Source: Pseudorhizobium tarimense (GTDB lineage Bacteria > Pseudomonadota > Alphaproteobacteria > Rhizobiales > Rhizobiaceae). From it: a stretch of 64,000 nucleotides of DNA. A model generated the notes under the pieces. That model was not told where the DNA came from. It saw nothing but the letters and a program-made list of their open reading frames with translations, and did no database searches. Location of the stretch: contig NZ_JALJRA010000012.1 in the NCBI RefSeq assembly GCF_022968135.1, forward strand, positions 62,001 through 126,000, read 5' to 3'. Position numbers and translations under genes: made by a program. Positions 17,771-25,640 of the stretch are shown piece after piece (within the stretch, counting starts at the first letter, position 1; the number at the start of each line of letters is the position of its first letter).

Positions 17771-19696
17771 TTAAAATGCCTGCCCGATCCCAGCATAAAT
17801 ACCGTATTCGCTGCCGCCCTCATAGGGCTGGAGCGGCAAGGCAACATCGAGGCGCAGCGGCCCGAACGGCGTCGCGTAACGGATGCCAATGCCTGCACCA
17901 GCACGAATATCGGAGAAATCCGGCACGATCTCGGTCGAGACAGTGCCGACGTCGATAAATGGCACGATACCGATGTTCTCCGTTACCCTTGCCCGCACCT
18001 CGAAGGATGCAAGCGCATAAGACCGGCCGCCAAGTGCCTCATTGGCATCATTATACGGGGAGATCTCTTGATAAGCATATCCCCTGACTGAGCCACCGCC
18101 ACCCGCGAAGAACCTGCGCGTGGCGGGAATGTCGCTCAGTTCGTCGACTCCAATGAGTGTGCCGGCTGCCAAGCGGCCCGCAAGCACGAGGTTGTCTTCC
18201 TCACCGAAACCGAGATAACCCGAAACAGATCCCTCGAACGACGAGAAGATGGTGCCGTTGTAAGCTTCATAGGTGGGATAGGCCGCAATGGTTGCGCGAT
18301 AACCTTCCGTCGGGTTCAACTCGTTGTCGCGCGCATCGCGCTCAAAACTGATGGGCGTGCCGAAGGTCAGATATTCGTTCTCGCCAAAGGCGTCGTCGGT
18401 CGCAACCCAGGCGATCTCCCCACCCGCCTTCAACAGGTCGGTCTCGTTCAGCTCGTAGGCAATGGCAGCCGTGCCGATGACGCTCTGCGCCTCGTAGCTT
18501 TCCGGCGTTTCGCTGAGCGCCCGCAGCCGGGCTTCGAAGGTGGCCTCGGGCACGAAGGCGCCTGGCTTGATGTAGGTTATGCCGGCAGAATAGTTGAAGG
18601 TTTCGACATCGGTCGTGGCCTCGATGCCTGAGACCTCCCCTTCAATTCGCAGGGACTCGGCCTCGCCGAAGAGGTTGCGATGGCCCCAGTAGGCCTGCAG
18701 TCCGGCGCCGTCGAGCGAGGAATATTCCGCGCCGAAGCCGAAATACCGGTGCTTGCCCTCGGAAACCTCGATCGTCAGCGGCAGCGTGCCTGCCGGTGTG
18801 AGTTCGTCTGCTTCCTTGATCGTGACGCTGGAGAAGACACCAAGTTCGCGAAGCCGCTCGGAAGCCTTCCTGAGCTGTTCCGGAGAATATCGGTTCCCTT
18901 TGTCGAGGCGGGAATAGCTAGCGATAAAATCCGGCTCGACCGTGCGCGCGCCCTTCACCGAAACGGTGCCAAGATCGGCAACGGGGCCGCCAGTGACCCC
19001 AAGGGTCACATGGACCGTCTGGGTCGGATGATCGGCCGTCACCTTACGCTCCGTCAGCCGTGCAAGGGGGCGTCCTCCTGCCTTCACGTCGACCAGGAGC
19101 TGTTCGCCCGCCTTGAGGATAAGCCTCGATCCTGCTTGCTCGCCGACGATCAGATCATAGTTGGCAGGGTTGCGGCCGGCAGCGGCGCCTTCGAAGTTCA
19201 CGGAGCCAAGCGCGAAAGGTGGACCGGGCACGACAGTGATCGTGACGGGAACCGGCTGGGTTTGATCGAAGGTGGGGTTGATAGGAAGCTCGTCCAGATC
19301 CCGTCCCTGGATCGTTATGTGCACGGTGCCGCCGTAACGTGCGTCTTCGTAGAGAACGGCCACGAGACGGTCGCGATCTTCCCGCGCCTTCACGACGAGG
19401 CCCAGATCACCGGAGACCGGCTGTTCATCGTCGTTTACCAGCGAGGCTGCATTCTGGAGACGTTCAGCCAGGTCTTCGTCGGTGGTCCCGGTATCGATCG
19501 CCGCATTATAGGCGACCGGATTGATGACCTCGATCTCTTCCTCGTCTTCGCCGAACAGGGTGATGCCAAAGACCTTCAGGGCGTGAGCGTCCGATATGGA
19601 GCAGAGAGCGAGGACGCTTGACGATGCGACAAGCAATGCTGCTCGCCGCAACTTCTGCGCACCGCCTGCCATCCCTCTTAGAACGCTTTTGCTCAA
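17771..19696 (-). CDS. tamA: Translocation and assembly module outer-membrane protein TamA (Omp85 family)
   Basis: A 641-residue Omp85-family protein. A signal peptide is visible (AALLVASSSVLALCSISDAHA). POTRA domains follow (for example VPVTITVVPGPPFALGSVNFEGA and VADLGTVSVKGARTVEPDFI). The C-terminal 16-strand barrel contains RRFFAGGGGSVRGYAYQEIS and ends in a phenylalanine (GIYAGIGQAF), the usual barrel assembly signal. The start used is TTG at 19696; an ATG at 19672 would shorten the signal region. Pairing with tamB is standard for proteobacteria. Confidence 0.93.
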   Translation of the reverse strand: MSKSVLRGMAGGAQKLRRAALLVASSSVLALCSISDAHALKVFGITLFGEDEEEIEVINPVAYNAAIDTGTTDEDLAERLQNAASLVNDDEQPVSGDLGLVVKAREDRDRLVAVLYEDARYGGTVHITIQGRDLDELPINPTFDQTQPVPVTITVVPGPPFALGSVNFEGAAAGRNPANYDLIVGEQAGSRLILKAGEQLLVDVKAGGRPLARLTERKVTADHPTQTVHVTLGVTGGPVADLGTVSVKGARTVEPDFIASYSRLDKGNRYSPEQLRKASERLRELGVFSSVTIKEADELTPAGTLPLTIEVSEGKHRYFGFGAEYSSLDGAGLQAYWGHRNLFGEAESLRIEGEVSGIEATTDVETFNYSAGITYIKPGAFVPEATFEARLRALSETPESYEAQSVIGTAAIAYELNETDLLKAGGEIAWVATDDAFGENEYLTFGTPISFERDARDNELNPTEGYRATIAAYPTYEAYNGTIFSSFEGSVSGYLGFGEEDNLVLAGRLAAGTLIGVDELSDIPATRRFFAGGGGSVRGYAYQEISPYNDANEALGGRSYALASFEVRARVTENIGIVPFIDVGTVSTEIVPDFSDIRAGAGIGIRYATPFGPLRLDVALPLQPYEGGSEYGIYAGIGQAF

Positions 19697-19814
19697 CGCT
19701 TACTCGTCGCCTGCCTGTGCCGATGTTGCTGTCTGCCCCGGTGGCCTGTGTAGCGGCAAACGGCGGAGGCGAATACCTTTTTTCATAATTCTAATAGACA
19801 TCGACAGGAGAAAT

Positions 19815-19836
19815 GCCCCGGAGTGTGCTCCGGGGC
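19815..19836 (-). terminator. Hairpin downstream of the glycine-zipper lipoprotein gene
   Basis: GCCCCGGAG and CTCCGGGGC form a perfect 9-bp stem with a four-base loop, 28 bp beyond the lipoprotein stop. On the minus strand ATTTCT follows, a short and imperfect U tract. Confidence 0.6.
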
Positions 19837-19864
19837 AACATTTGCGCTCATCGCTGAGCCTGCT

Positions 19865-20128
19865 TCAGTATCCGCGCGGGCAATCGTCGATGTATCGGCG
19901 TCCATAGCGGTCGCGGTAGTAGCATTGGCCTGGCTGTTCAGCGACCGAGCCGATGAGAGCGCCCGAGACGCCGCCGATTGCTGCGCCGACCGCGGCTCCG
20001 CGGACGTCGCCGGTGGCAAGCCCGCCAATGACGGCACCCGCGCCGGCACCAACCGCGGCGCCCCGCTCCGTCTGCGTGCAGCCGACCGCCAATACGCTCA
20101 GGAAAAGAAGTGCGAGAGCTTTCTTCAT
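19865..20128 (-). CDS. Small glycine-zipper lipoprotein (17 kDa antigen/Rickettsia-type family)
   Basis: An 87-residue protein starting MKKALALLFLSVLAVGC, a classic lipoprotein signal with the modified cysteine at residue 17. Next comes a Gly/Ala zipper (GAAVGAGAGAVIGGLATG, then GAAVGAAIGGVSGALIGSV) that forms a helical hairpin in membranes. The C-terminus is basic and aromatic (CYYRDRYGRRYIDDCPRGY). GGAGGAT precedes the ATG at 20128, so the upstream in-frame extension is rejected. Such proteins are usually outer-membrane lipoproteins of unknown exact role. It appears monocistronic. Confidence 0.85.
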   Translation of the reverse strand: MKKALALLFLSVLAVGCTQTERGAAVGAGAGAVIGGLATGDVRGAAVGAAIGGVSGALIGSVAEQPGQCYYRDRYGRRYIDDCPRGY

Positions 20129-20413
20129 GAGGATCCTCCAAGATTGCGAAGACAATAATGGCTGGCGCGGCAATGCCTTCGCCCCTGGCTCCCGGTCAGC
20201 GCATCAACTGGAACAATAGCCCACGAGAGCGGCATGTCCAGATGCAGGCCCAAAGAGGCATGAAGCCGGGACTTGATCTCTGTCAGGAAAGACGCTCATG
20301 CGTGCGCGCATTTGAAAGAAAATGCTGTTCCGGCCCCCAAACTAGAGGTTGATCGCTCTTCGAAAAAGGCAAATGATGCCGGCGTGTCTGGAGGAGACAC
20401 AAGGAGGACCATG

Positions 20414-20905
20414 ATGGCGAAAGTGACGCTGACGGTGAATGGCCGGACGGTGAGCGGCGAGTGCGACGACCGCATGCTGCTTGTGCATTTCATCCGCGAG
20501 AAGCTCGGGCTGACCGGCACCCATGTCGGTTGTGATACCACACAGTGCGGCACCTGCGTGATCCACATGAACGGACGCTCGGTCAAGAGCTGTTCCCTTC
20601 TTGCGGTGCAGGCATCGGGTGCAGAGATCACCACCATCGAAGGGATCGCGGCACAAGGCGAACTTCATCCCGTGCAGGCAGCCTTCAAGGAGCATCACGG
20701 CCTGCAATGCGGCTTCTGCACGCCCGGCATGGTCATGACCGCCGTCGATATGATCGGCCGCCACGGCGGACAGCTGGACGAGGCGACGGTGCGCCACGAG
20801 CTGGAAGGCAACATCTGTCGCTGCACTGGCTACCAGAACATCGTGGCAGCTGTTCTGGCCGCCAACCAGCAGATGCACGGCGCAACCCGCCAGGCTGCCG
20901 AGTAA
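20414..20905 (+). CDS. coxS: CO dehydrogenase-like small subunit, two [2Fe-2S] clusters
   Basis: This 163-residue iron-sulfur subunit belongs to the xanthine oxidase/CO dehydrogenase superfamily of molybdenum hydroxylases. The plant-ferredoxin-type cluster is held by Cys40, 45, 48 and 60, and the second cluster by Cys99, 102, 135 and 137. AAGGAGG at 20401-20407 favours the ATG at 20414 over the adjacent ATG at 20411. It heads a coxS-coxL-coxM gene order, the order reported for form II (BMS-type) clusters, whereas true CO dehydrogenases use coxMSL. Electrons pass through it from the molybdenum subunit to FAD on CoxM. Confidence 0.92.
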   Translation: MAKVTLTVNGRTVSGECDDRMLLVHFIREKLGLTGTHVGCDTTQCGTCVIHMNGRSVKSCSLLAVQASGAEITTIEGIAAQGELHPVQAAFKEHHGLQCGFCTPGMVMTAVDMIGRHGGQLDEATVRHELEGNICRCTGYQNIVAAVLAANQQMHGATRQAAE

Positions 20906-20911
20906 GAGGCG

Positions 20912-20971
20912 AAGGCAGTGGCGCGTCCGGTGACTTCGATCTGAAGCCATCCGCCTGCCGGCCACTGCCTT
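20912..20971 (+). repeat. Perfect 11-bp inverted repeat between coxS and coxL
   Basis: AAGGCAGTGGC at 20912-20922 pairs exactly with GCCACTGCCTT at 20961-20971 across a 38-base loop that has further short pairings (CCGG/CCGG, TTC/GAA). It fills most of the 104-bp gap, begins six bases after the coxS stop and ends well before the coxL ribosome-binding site. No T tract follows, so it is more likely an mRNA processing or stability element than a terminator. Confidence 0.6.
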
Positions 20972-21009
20972 GAGCCAGTCCTTGTCCTGTTTCTCTGGAG
21001 GAGAAGACT

Positions 21010-23358
21010 ATGGGTGTTGAGGGAATTGGTGCGCGGGTGACCCGCAAGGAAGACAAGCGGTTTCTGACCGGCAAGGGCCGCTATACCGACGACATGACCG
21101 TGCCGGGCATGAAATACGCCTGTTTCGTCAGAAGTCCTTACGCTCACGCAAGGATCACCGGCATCGATCCAAGCGCCGCGCGGGAGATGTCGGGCGTCAT
21201 CGACGTGCTGGACGGAAAGCAGCTGCAGGCGGACGGGATCGGCAACCTGATCTGCGGCTGGATGATCCATTCCAAGGACGGCTCACCAATGAAGATGGGG
21301 GCATGGCGTCCGCTGGCTGTCGATACCGTGCGCTATGTCGGCGATGCGGTCGCGATCGTGGTTGCGGACAGCTATCTTGAGGCGCGTGATGCCGCCGAAG
21401 CGGTGGCCGTGGACTATGACGAACTGCCGGCGGTGACCGAGGCGATCGCCGCCATGGCGGACGGTGCGCCGCAGCTTCACCCCGAAGCTCCTGGCAATCT
21501 GATCTTTGACTGGGAGCTGGGTGACGGGGCCGCCGCGGATCAAGCGATCGCATCGGCTGCGCATGTAATTGAAATCGAGATTCACAACAACCGGCTTTCG
21601 CCCAACCCGATGGAGCCGCGCGCCACGCTCGGCATCTACGACGCGGCGGAAGATCACTACACCTGCTATACGACGAGCCAGAACCCCCATGTGGCGCGAC
21701 TCGTGATGAGCGCCTTCTATAACGTGGCGCCGGAAAACAAGCTCAGGGTGATCGCGCCGGATGTCGGTGGCGGCTTCGGCTCGAAGATCTACATCTATCC
21801 GGAGGAGATCGTCTGCCTCTGGGCGTCAAAGAAAACGGGCGTGCCGGTGAAGTGGACGTCAGATCGGACGGAAGCGTTCCTGACCGATGCGCATGGGCGG
21901 GACCATGTGTCGACGGCCAAGATGGCGTTCGACAGCGAGCAGCGCATCACGGCCTTGAAGGTCGAGACGGTTGCCAATCTCGGTGCCTACATGTCGCTCT
22001 TCTCTTCGGCCGTTCCGACTTATCTCTACGCGACGCTGCTTTCGGGCCAGTACGCCATCCCTGCAATTCACGCCAACGTCCGCACCGTCTACACCAATAC
22101 GGTGCCCGTTGACGCCTATCGCGGCGCTGGCCGCCCGGAGGCCACCTATCTGTTGGAACGGACAATCGAGACGGCGGCGCGGGAGCTCGGCGTCTCGCCG
22201 GCAGAGTTGCGGCGCAAGAACTTCATCCGCAGCTTCCCCTACCAGACGCCGGTCATCATGAACTACGACGCCGGCGACTATGAAGCCTCGCTGACCGCCG
22301 CTATGGAGGCCGCCGACTGGGCTGGTTTCTCGGCACGCAGGGCGGATGCTGAATCGAGGGGCAAGAAGCGCGGTATCGGCATGAGTTGCTATATCGAGGC
22401 CTGCGGGATCGCGCCTTCGGCAGCCGTCGGTTCGCTCGGTGCCGGCGTCGGCTTGTGGGAATCGGCCGAAGTACGGGTCAATGCCGTCGGAACGATCGAG
22501 GTACTGACCGGCTCCCACAGTCACGGGCAGGGGCACGAGACGACGTTTGCGCAACTCGTCGCGGAGCGTCTGGGCGTTTCGATCGACAGCGTCAACATCG
22601 TCCACGGCGACACCGACAAGGTGCAGATGGGGATGGGAACCTACGGCTCCCGTTCCGGTGCCGTGGGCATGTCCGCGGTCGTCAAGGCGCTCGACAAGGT
22701 CGAGGCCAAGGCCAAGAAGATCGCCGCGCACATGATGGAGGCGGACGAAAGCGACATCGTGGTCGAGAACGGCGAATTGAAGGTGGCGGGGACAGACAAG
22801 ACGGTGCCCTGGTTCCAGGTGGCGCTGGCCGCTTACACCGCGCACAACCTTCCTGGCGGTATGGAGCCGGGGCTGAAGGAAACGGCCTTCTACGATCCGG
22901 CCAACTTCACTTTTCCGGCCGGCTGTTACATTGCGGAGGTCGAGGTGGATCCGGAAACGGGAAAGACCGACATCGTCCAGTTCGTTGCAGCGGACGACTT
23001 CGGCAACATCATCAATCCACTGATTGTCGAAGGTCAGGTCCATGGCGGTCTTGCACAGGGGATCGGGCAAGCCTTGCTCGAAGAGGTTCGCTACGATCCG
23101 GAGTCCGGCCAGCTGCTGACGGCGAGCTACATGGATTACGCCATGCCGCGCGCCGACGACCTGCCGTCGTTCAAGCTATCGCATCAGAACACCGCGTGCC
23201 CGAGCAACCCGCTCGGGATCAAGGGATGCGGCGAGGCCGGCGCGATCGGCTCTCCTCCAGCGCTGATGAATGCCATCACGGATGCCATCGGCAACAATTC
23301 TCTGACTATGCCCGCCACGCCGATGAAGGTCTGGCAGGCATTGCAGTCGGCGCACTGA
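21010..23358 (+). CDS. coxL: Form II CO dehydrogenase-like molybdenum hydroxylase, large subunit
   Basis: This 782-residue molybdenum subunit begins with the family start GARVTRKEDKRFLTGKGRYT. The active-site loop is AYRGAGR at residues 369-375, the signature of form II enzymes; form I CO dehydrogenases carry AYxCSFR, with the cysteine that binds copper. The catalytic glutamate is Glu742 in KGCGEAGAIGSP. Form II enzymes are purified rarely and their substrate is disputed: weak CO oxidation has been claimed, and other aldehyde or heterocycle substrates are possible. GGAGGAGAAG precedes the start. No coxD/E/F-type maturation genes lie nearby, which also argues against a classical CO dehydrogenase. 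Confidence 0.9.
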   Translation: MGVEGIGARVTRKEDKRFLTGKGRYTDDMTVPGMKYACFVRSPYAHARITGIDPSAAREMSGVIDVLDGKQLQADGIGNLICGWMIHSKDGSPMKMGAWRPLAVDTVRYVGDAVAIVVADSYLEARDAAEAVAVDYDELPAVTEAIAAMADGAPQLHPEAPGNLIFDWELGDGAAADQAIASAAHVIEIEIHNNRLSPNPMEPRATLGIYDAAEDHYTCYTTSQNPHVARLVMSAFYNVAPENKLRVIAPDVGGGFGSKIYIYPEEIVCLWASKKTGVPVKWTSDRTEAFLTDAHGRDHVSTAKMAFDSEQRITALKVETVANLGAYMSLFSSAVPTYLYATLLSGQYAIPAIHANVRTVYTNTVPVDAYRGAGRPEATYLLERTIETAARELGVSPAELRRKNFIRSFPYQTPVIMNYDAGDYEASLTAAMEAADWAGFSARRADAESRGKKRGIGMSCYIEACGIAPSAAVGSLGAGVGLWESAEVRVNAVGTIEVLTGSHSHGQGHETTFAQLVAERLGVSIDSVNIVHGDTDKVQMGMGTYGSRSGAVGMSAVVKALDKVEAKAKKIAAHMMEADESDIVVENGELKVAGTDKTVPWFQVALAAYTAHNLPGGMEPGLKETAFYDPANFTFPAGCYIAEVEVDPETGKTDIVQFVAADDFGNIINPLIVEGQVHGGLAQGIGQALLEEVRYDPESGQLLTASYMDYAMPRADDLPSFKLSHQNTACPSNPLGIKGCGEAGAIGSPPALMNAITDAIGNNSLTMPATPMKVWQALQSAH

Positions 23359-23371
23359 GGAGGGACGGGAT

Positions 23372-24169
23372 ATGTATGAAACAAACTATCATCGCGCATC
23401 CTCCGTAGAGGGCGCCATCAAGCTGAGAGGGGACCACGAGGAGGGCCGGTATCTGGCGGGCGGCATGACGCTGATTGCCACGATGAAGCAACGGCTTGCC
23501 GCTCCGAGTGACCTCATCGACCTCCGGCACATCCCCGACCTTGCCGGCATTTCCATCGACGGCGGCAACGTCCGTCTTGGTGCTGCCACGCCCCACGCAG
23601 AGGTTGCGAGGTCAGAGGAGTTGCGCGCCGTCTGCCCCGCCCTTTGCAACCTCGCCGGCATGATCGGGGACCCGCATGTCCGCCACATGGGGACGATCGG
23701 AGGTTCGATCGCCAACAATGATCCGGCGGCCGATTATCCGGCCGCCATGCTGGCGCTGGGGGCGACGATCATCACCGATCGCCGCTGGATCACTGCCGAC
23801 GAGTTCTTCATCGGGCTGTTCGAGACTGCACTCGAGGAAGGCGAGATGGTGACCGCCGTCACCTTCGAGGCGCCGGAGAAGGCGGGCTATGCCAAGTTCG
23901 CCAATCCCGCCTCCCGATACGCACTCACCGGCGTCTTCGTCGCAAAGAGCGCCGATGGGGTGCGGGTGGGCGTTACCGGAGCCGGCGCCAACGGTGTGTT
24001 CCGTCACACGGGTATGGAGGAAGCTCTGGAAAGCAATTGGGCGCCTGACTCCGTTGCCGGTGCCGACGTAGACCCGGAAGACATGCTCTACGACATGCAC
24101 GCCAGCGCTGCTTACCGCGCAAACCTTGTAAAGGTGATGGCAAAGCGGGCCGTTATCGCCGCGGGTTGA
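23372..24169 (+). CDS. coxM: CO dehydrogenase-like medium (FAD) subunit
   Basis: This 265-residue flavoprotein subunit of a molybdenum hydroxylase has both FAD-binding motifs: AGGMTLIATMKQRLA near residues 30-44 and TIGGSIANNDPAADYPAAML near 108-127. The C-terminal CO-dehydrogenase flavoprotein domain follows, and its length is normal for the family. The start is 13 bp after the coxL stop with GGAGGGA as ribosome-binding site, so coxSLM is one operon. It would pass electrons to an acceptor such as quinone or oxygen. Confidence 0.9.
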   Translation: MYETNYHRASSVEGAIKLRGDHEEGRYLAGGMTLIATMKQRLAAPSDLIDLRHIPDLAGISIDGGNVRLGAATPHAEVARSEELRAVCPALCNLAGMIGDPHVRHMGTIGGSIANNDPAADYPAAMLALGATIITDRRWITADEFFIGLFETALEEGEMVTAVTFEAPEKAGYAKFANPASRYALTGVFVAKSADGVRVGVTGAGANGVFRHTGMEEALESNWAPDSVAGADVDPEDMLYDMHASAAYRANLVKVMAKRAVIAAG

Positions 24170-24174
24170 TCAAG

Positions 24175-24213
24175 AGTGGGAGAAGCCACTTCGGCGGCTT
24201 TTCCCCTCCCACT
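24175..24213 (+). terminator. Hairpin after coxM, possible terminator
   Basis: AGTGGGAG pairs with CTCCCACT to enclose a smaller hairpin (AAGCC/GGCTT followed by TTCC). It starts five bases after the coxM stop and abuts the FNR-type box of hemA. The long outer stem lacks a T tract; the inner one has a short one. It probably separates cox from hemA. Confidence 0.45.
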
Positions 24214-24226
24214 TGATGCGGATCAA
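24213..24226. promoter_or_regulatory. FNR/FixK-type box upstream of hemA
   Basis: TTGAT-GCGG-ATCAA is a perfect match to the FNR/FixK consensus TTGAT-N4-ATCAA, and the dyad extends one base each side (CTTGAT/ATCAAG). Its centre is about 149 bp upstream of the hemA start. Control of hemA by FNR-family regulators under low oxygen is known in other alphaproteobacteria (FnrL in Rhodobacter, FixK2 in Bradyrhizobium). A class II arrangement would put the start point near 24261. Confidence 0.75.
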
Positions 24227-24368
24227 GTTTCCATTGCACTCTACGAGCTAGGTCAGATCTGGAACCGCTCCAAACACGTCCAATTGCCGCAGTCTGGATT
24301 TATTCAAATGTGCAGGGTTGACGAAATGCGAGCGAGAAACCAAAACCAGTCAGGTTCTGGAGTGTGAC

Positions 24369-25583
24369 ATGGATTTCGAGGCATTTTTCAAGGGCGAACT
24401 GGACAGTCTTCACCAGGAAGGCCGTTATCGTGTTTTTGCCGATCTTGAACGGCATCGCGGCAGTTTTCCCCGCGCCACGCGTCACACGCCTGAAGGTCCC
24501 AAGGAAGTGACCGTCTGGTGTTCCAATGATTACCTTGGGATGGGCCAGCACCCCGCCGTCATCGCCGCCATGCACGAGGCGATCGATCACTGTGGCGCGG
24601 GTGCGGGAGGCACCCGGAATATTTCTGGCACTACCCACTACCATGTTCTTCTGGAACAGGAACTTGCTGATCTGCACGGCAAGGAGGCATCGCTCGTCTT
24701 CACCTCCGGCTACATCTCCAACTGGGCGACGCTCGGCACGCTCGGCCAGAAGATCCCCGGCCTCATCATCTTCTCCGACGCACTGAACCACGCGTCGATG
24801 ATCGAGGGCATTCGCTACGGCAAGTGCGAGCGGGTGATCTGGAAGCACAACGACCTGAACGACCTTGAAGCGAAGCTGGCGACCGCTGATCCCAATGCGC
24901 CGAAGCTAATCGCGTTCGAGTCCGTCTATTCGATGGATGGCGATATCGCTCCGATCAAGGAGATCTGCGACCTCGCCGACAAATACGGCGCGATGACCTA
25001 TCTTGACGAGGTGCATGCGGTTGGCATGTACGGACCTCGCGGCGGCGGCATCGCCGAGCGCGAAGGCCTGATGGACCGGTTGACGATCATCGAAGGCACG
25101 CTTGGCAAGGCATTCGGCGTCATGGGCGGTTACATCGCCGCCTCCGCCGCGCTTTGCGATTTCATCCGCTCGTTTGCCTCCGGTTTCATCTTCACCACGG
25201 CCTTGCCGCCGACGCTTGCGGCCGGTGCCATCGCTTCGATCCAGCACCTGAAGGCGAGCCCGTTTGAGCGCGTCCGTCACCAGGACCGGGTGAAGAAACT
25301 GCGTGGGCTGCTCGACGCCAACGGCATTCCGCACATGCATAATCCGAGCCACATCGTGCCGATCATGGTAGGTGACGCGGCCAAGTGCAAATGGATCTCC
25401 GACATCCTGCTGGACACGTTCGACATCTATGTCCAGCCGATTAACTACCCCACGGTGCCGCGCAAGACCGAGCGCCTGCGCATCACCCCGACGCCGCTGC
25501 ATTCGGATGGTGATCTGGAGCGTCTGGTAGATGGTGTGCACCAGCTGTGGTCGCGCTGCGCGCTCGCCCGCGCCGTCGCCTGA
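24369..25583 (+). CDS. hemA: 5-aminolevulinate synthase
   Basis: This PLP enzyme condenses glycine with succinyl-CoA to give 5-aminolevulinate, the first committed step of heme and cobalamin synthesis by the C4 pathway used in alphaproteobacteria. The protein has 404 residues from the ATG at 24369. The glycine-rich [20 protein letters not shown] segment and the catalytic lysine, Lys247 in [16 protein letters not shown], are both present. A longer in-frame start at 24318 would add residues unlike the family. An FNR-type box lies upstream. The cobalamin genes cobS-cobT further along the window use the same tetrapyrrole precursor. Confidence 0.96.
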   Translation: MDFEAFFKGELDSLHQEGRYRVFADLERHRGSFPRATRHTPEGPKEVTVWCSNDYLGMGQHPAVIAAMHEAIDHCGAGAGGTRNISGTTHYHVLLEQELADLHGKEASLVFTSGYISNWATLGTLGQKIPGLIIFSDALNHASMIEGIRYGKCERVIWKHNDLNDLEAKLATADPNAPKLIAFESVYSMDGDIAPIKEICDLADKYGAMTYLDEVHAVGMYGPRGGGIAEREGLMDRLTIIEGTLGKAFGVMGGYIAASAALCDFIRSFASGFIFTTALPPTLAAGAIASIQHLKASPFERVRHQDRVKKLRGLLDANGIPHMHNPSHIVPIMVGDAAKCKWISDILLDTFDIYVQPINYPTVPRKTERLRITPTPLHSDGDLERLVDGVHQLWSRCALARAVA

Positions 25584-25612
25584 TCCAGGCGCAACAGCTG
25601 AGACAAGACGGG

Positions 25613-25640
25613 ATGGCCGCTTACGCGGCCATTTCCTTTT
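25613..25640 (+). terminator. Terminator between convergent hemA and dxr, overlapping the dxr stop
   Basis: ATGGCCGC and GCGGCCAT form a perfect 8-bp stem with a TTAC loop, followed on the plus strand by TTCCTTTT. The loop contains the dxr stop codon and one arm encodes the last residues of Dxr, so the structure is shared between the hemA 3' end and dxr coding sequence. Confidence 0.75.

Noticed and set aside
21859-23070. Antisense open frame of about 400 codons over coxL
   Set aside because: Shadow of a certain gene; composition is typical of the complementary frame and no ribosome-binding site or motif supports it.
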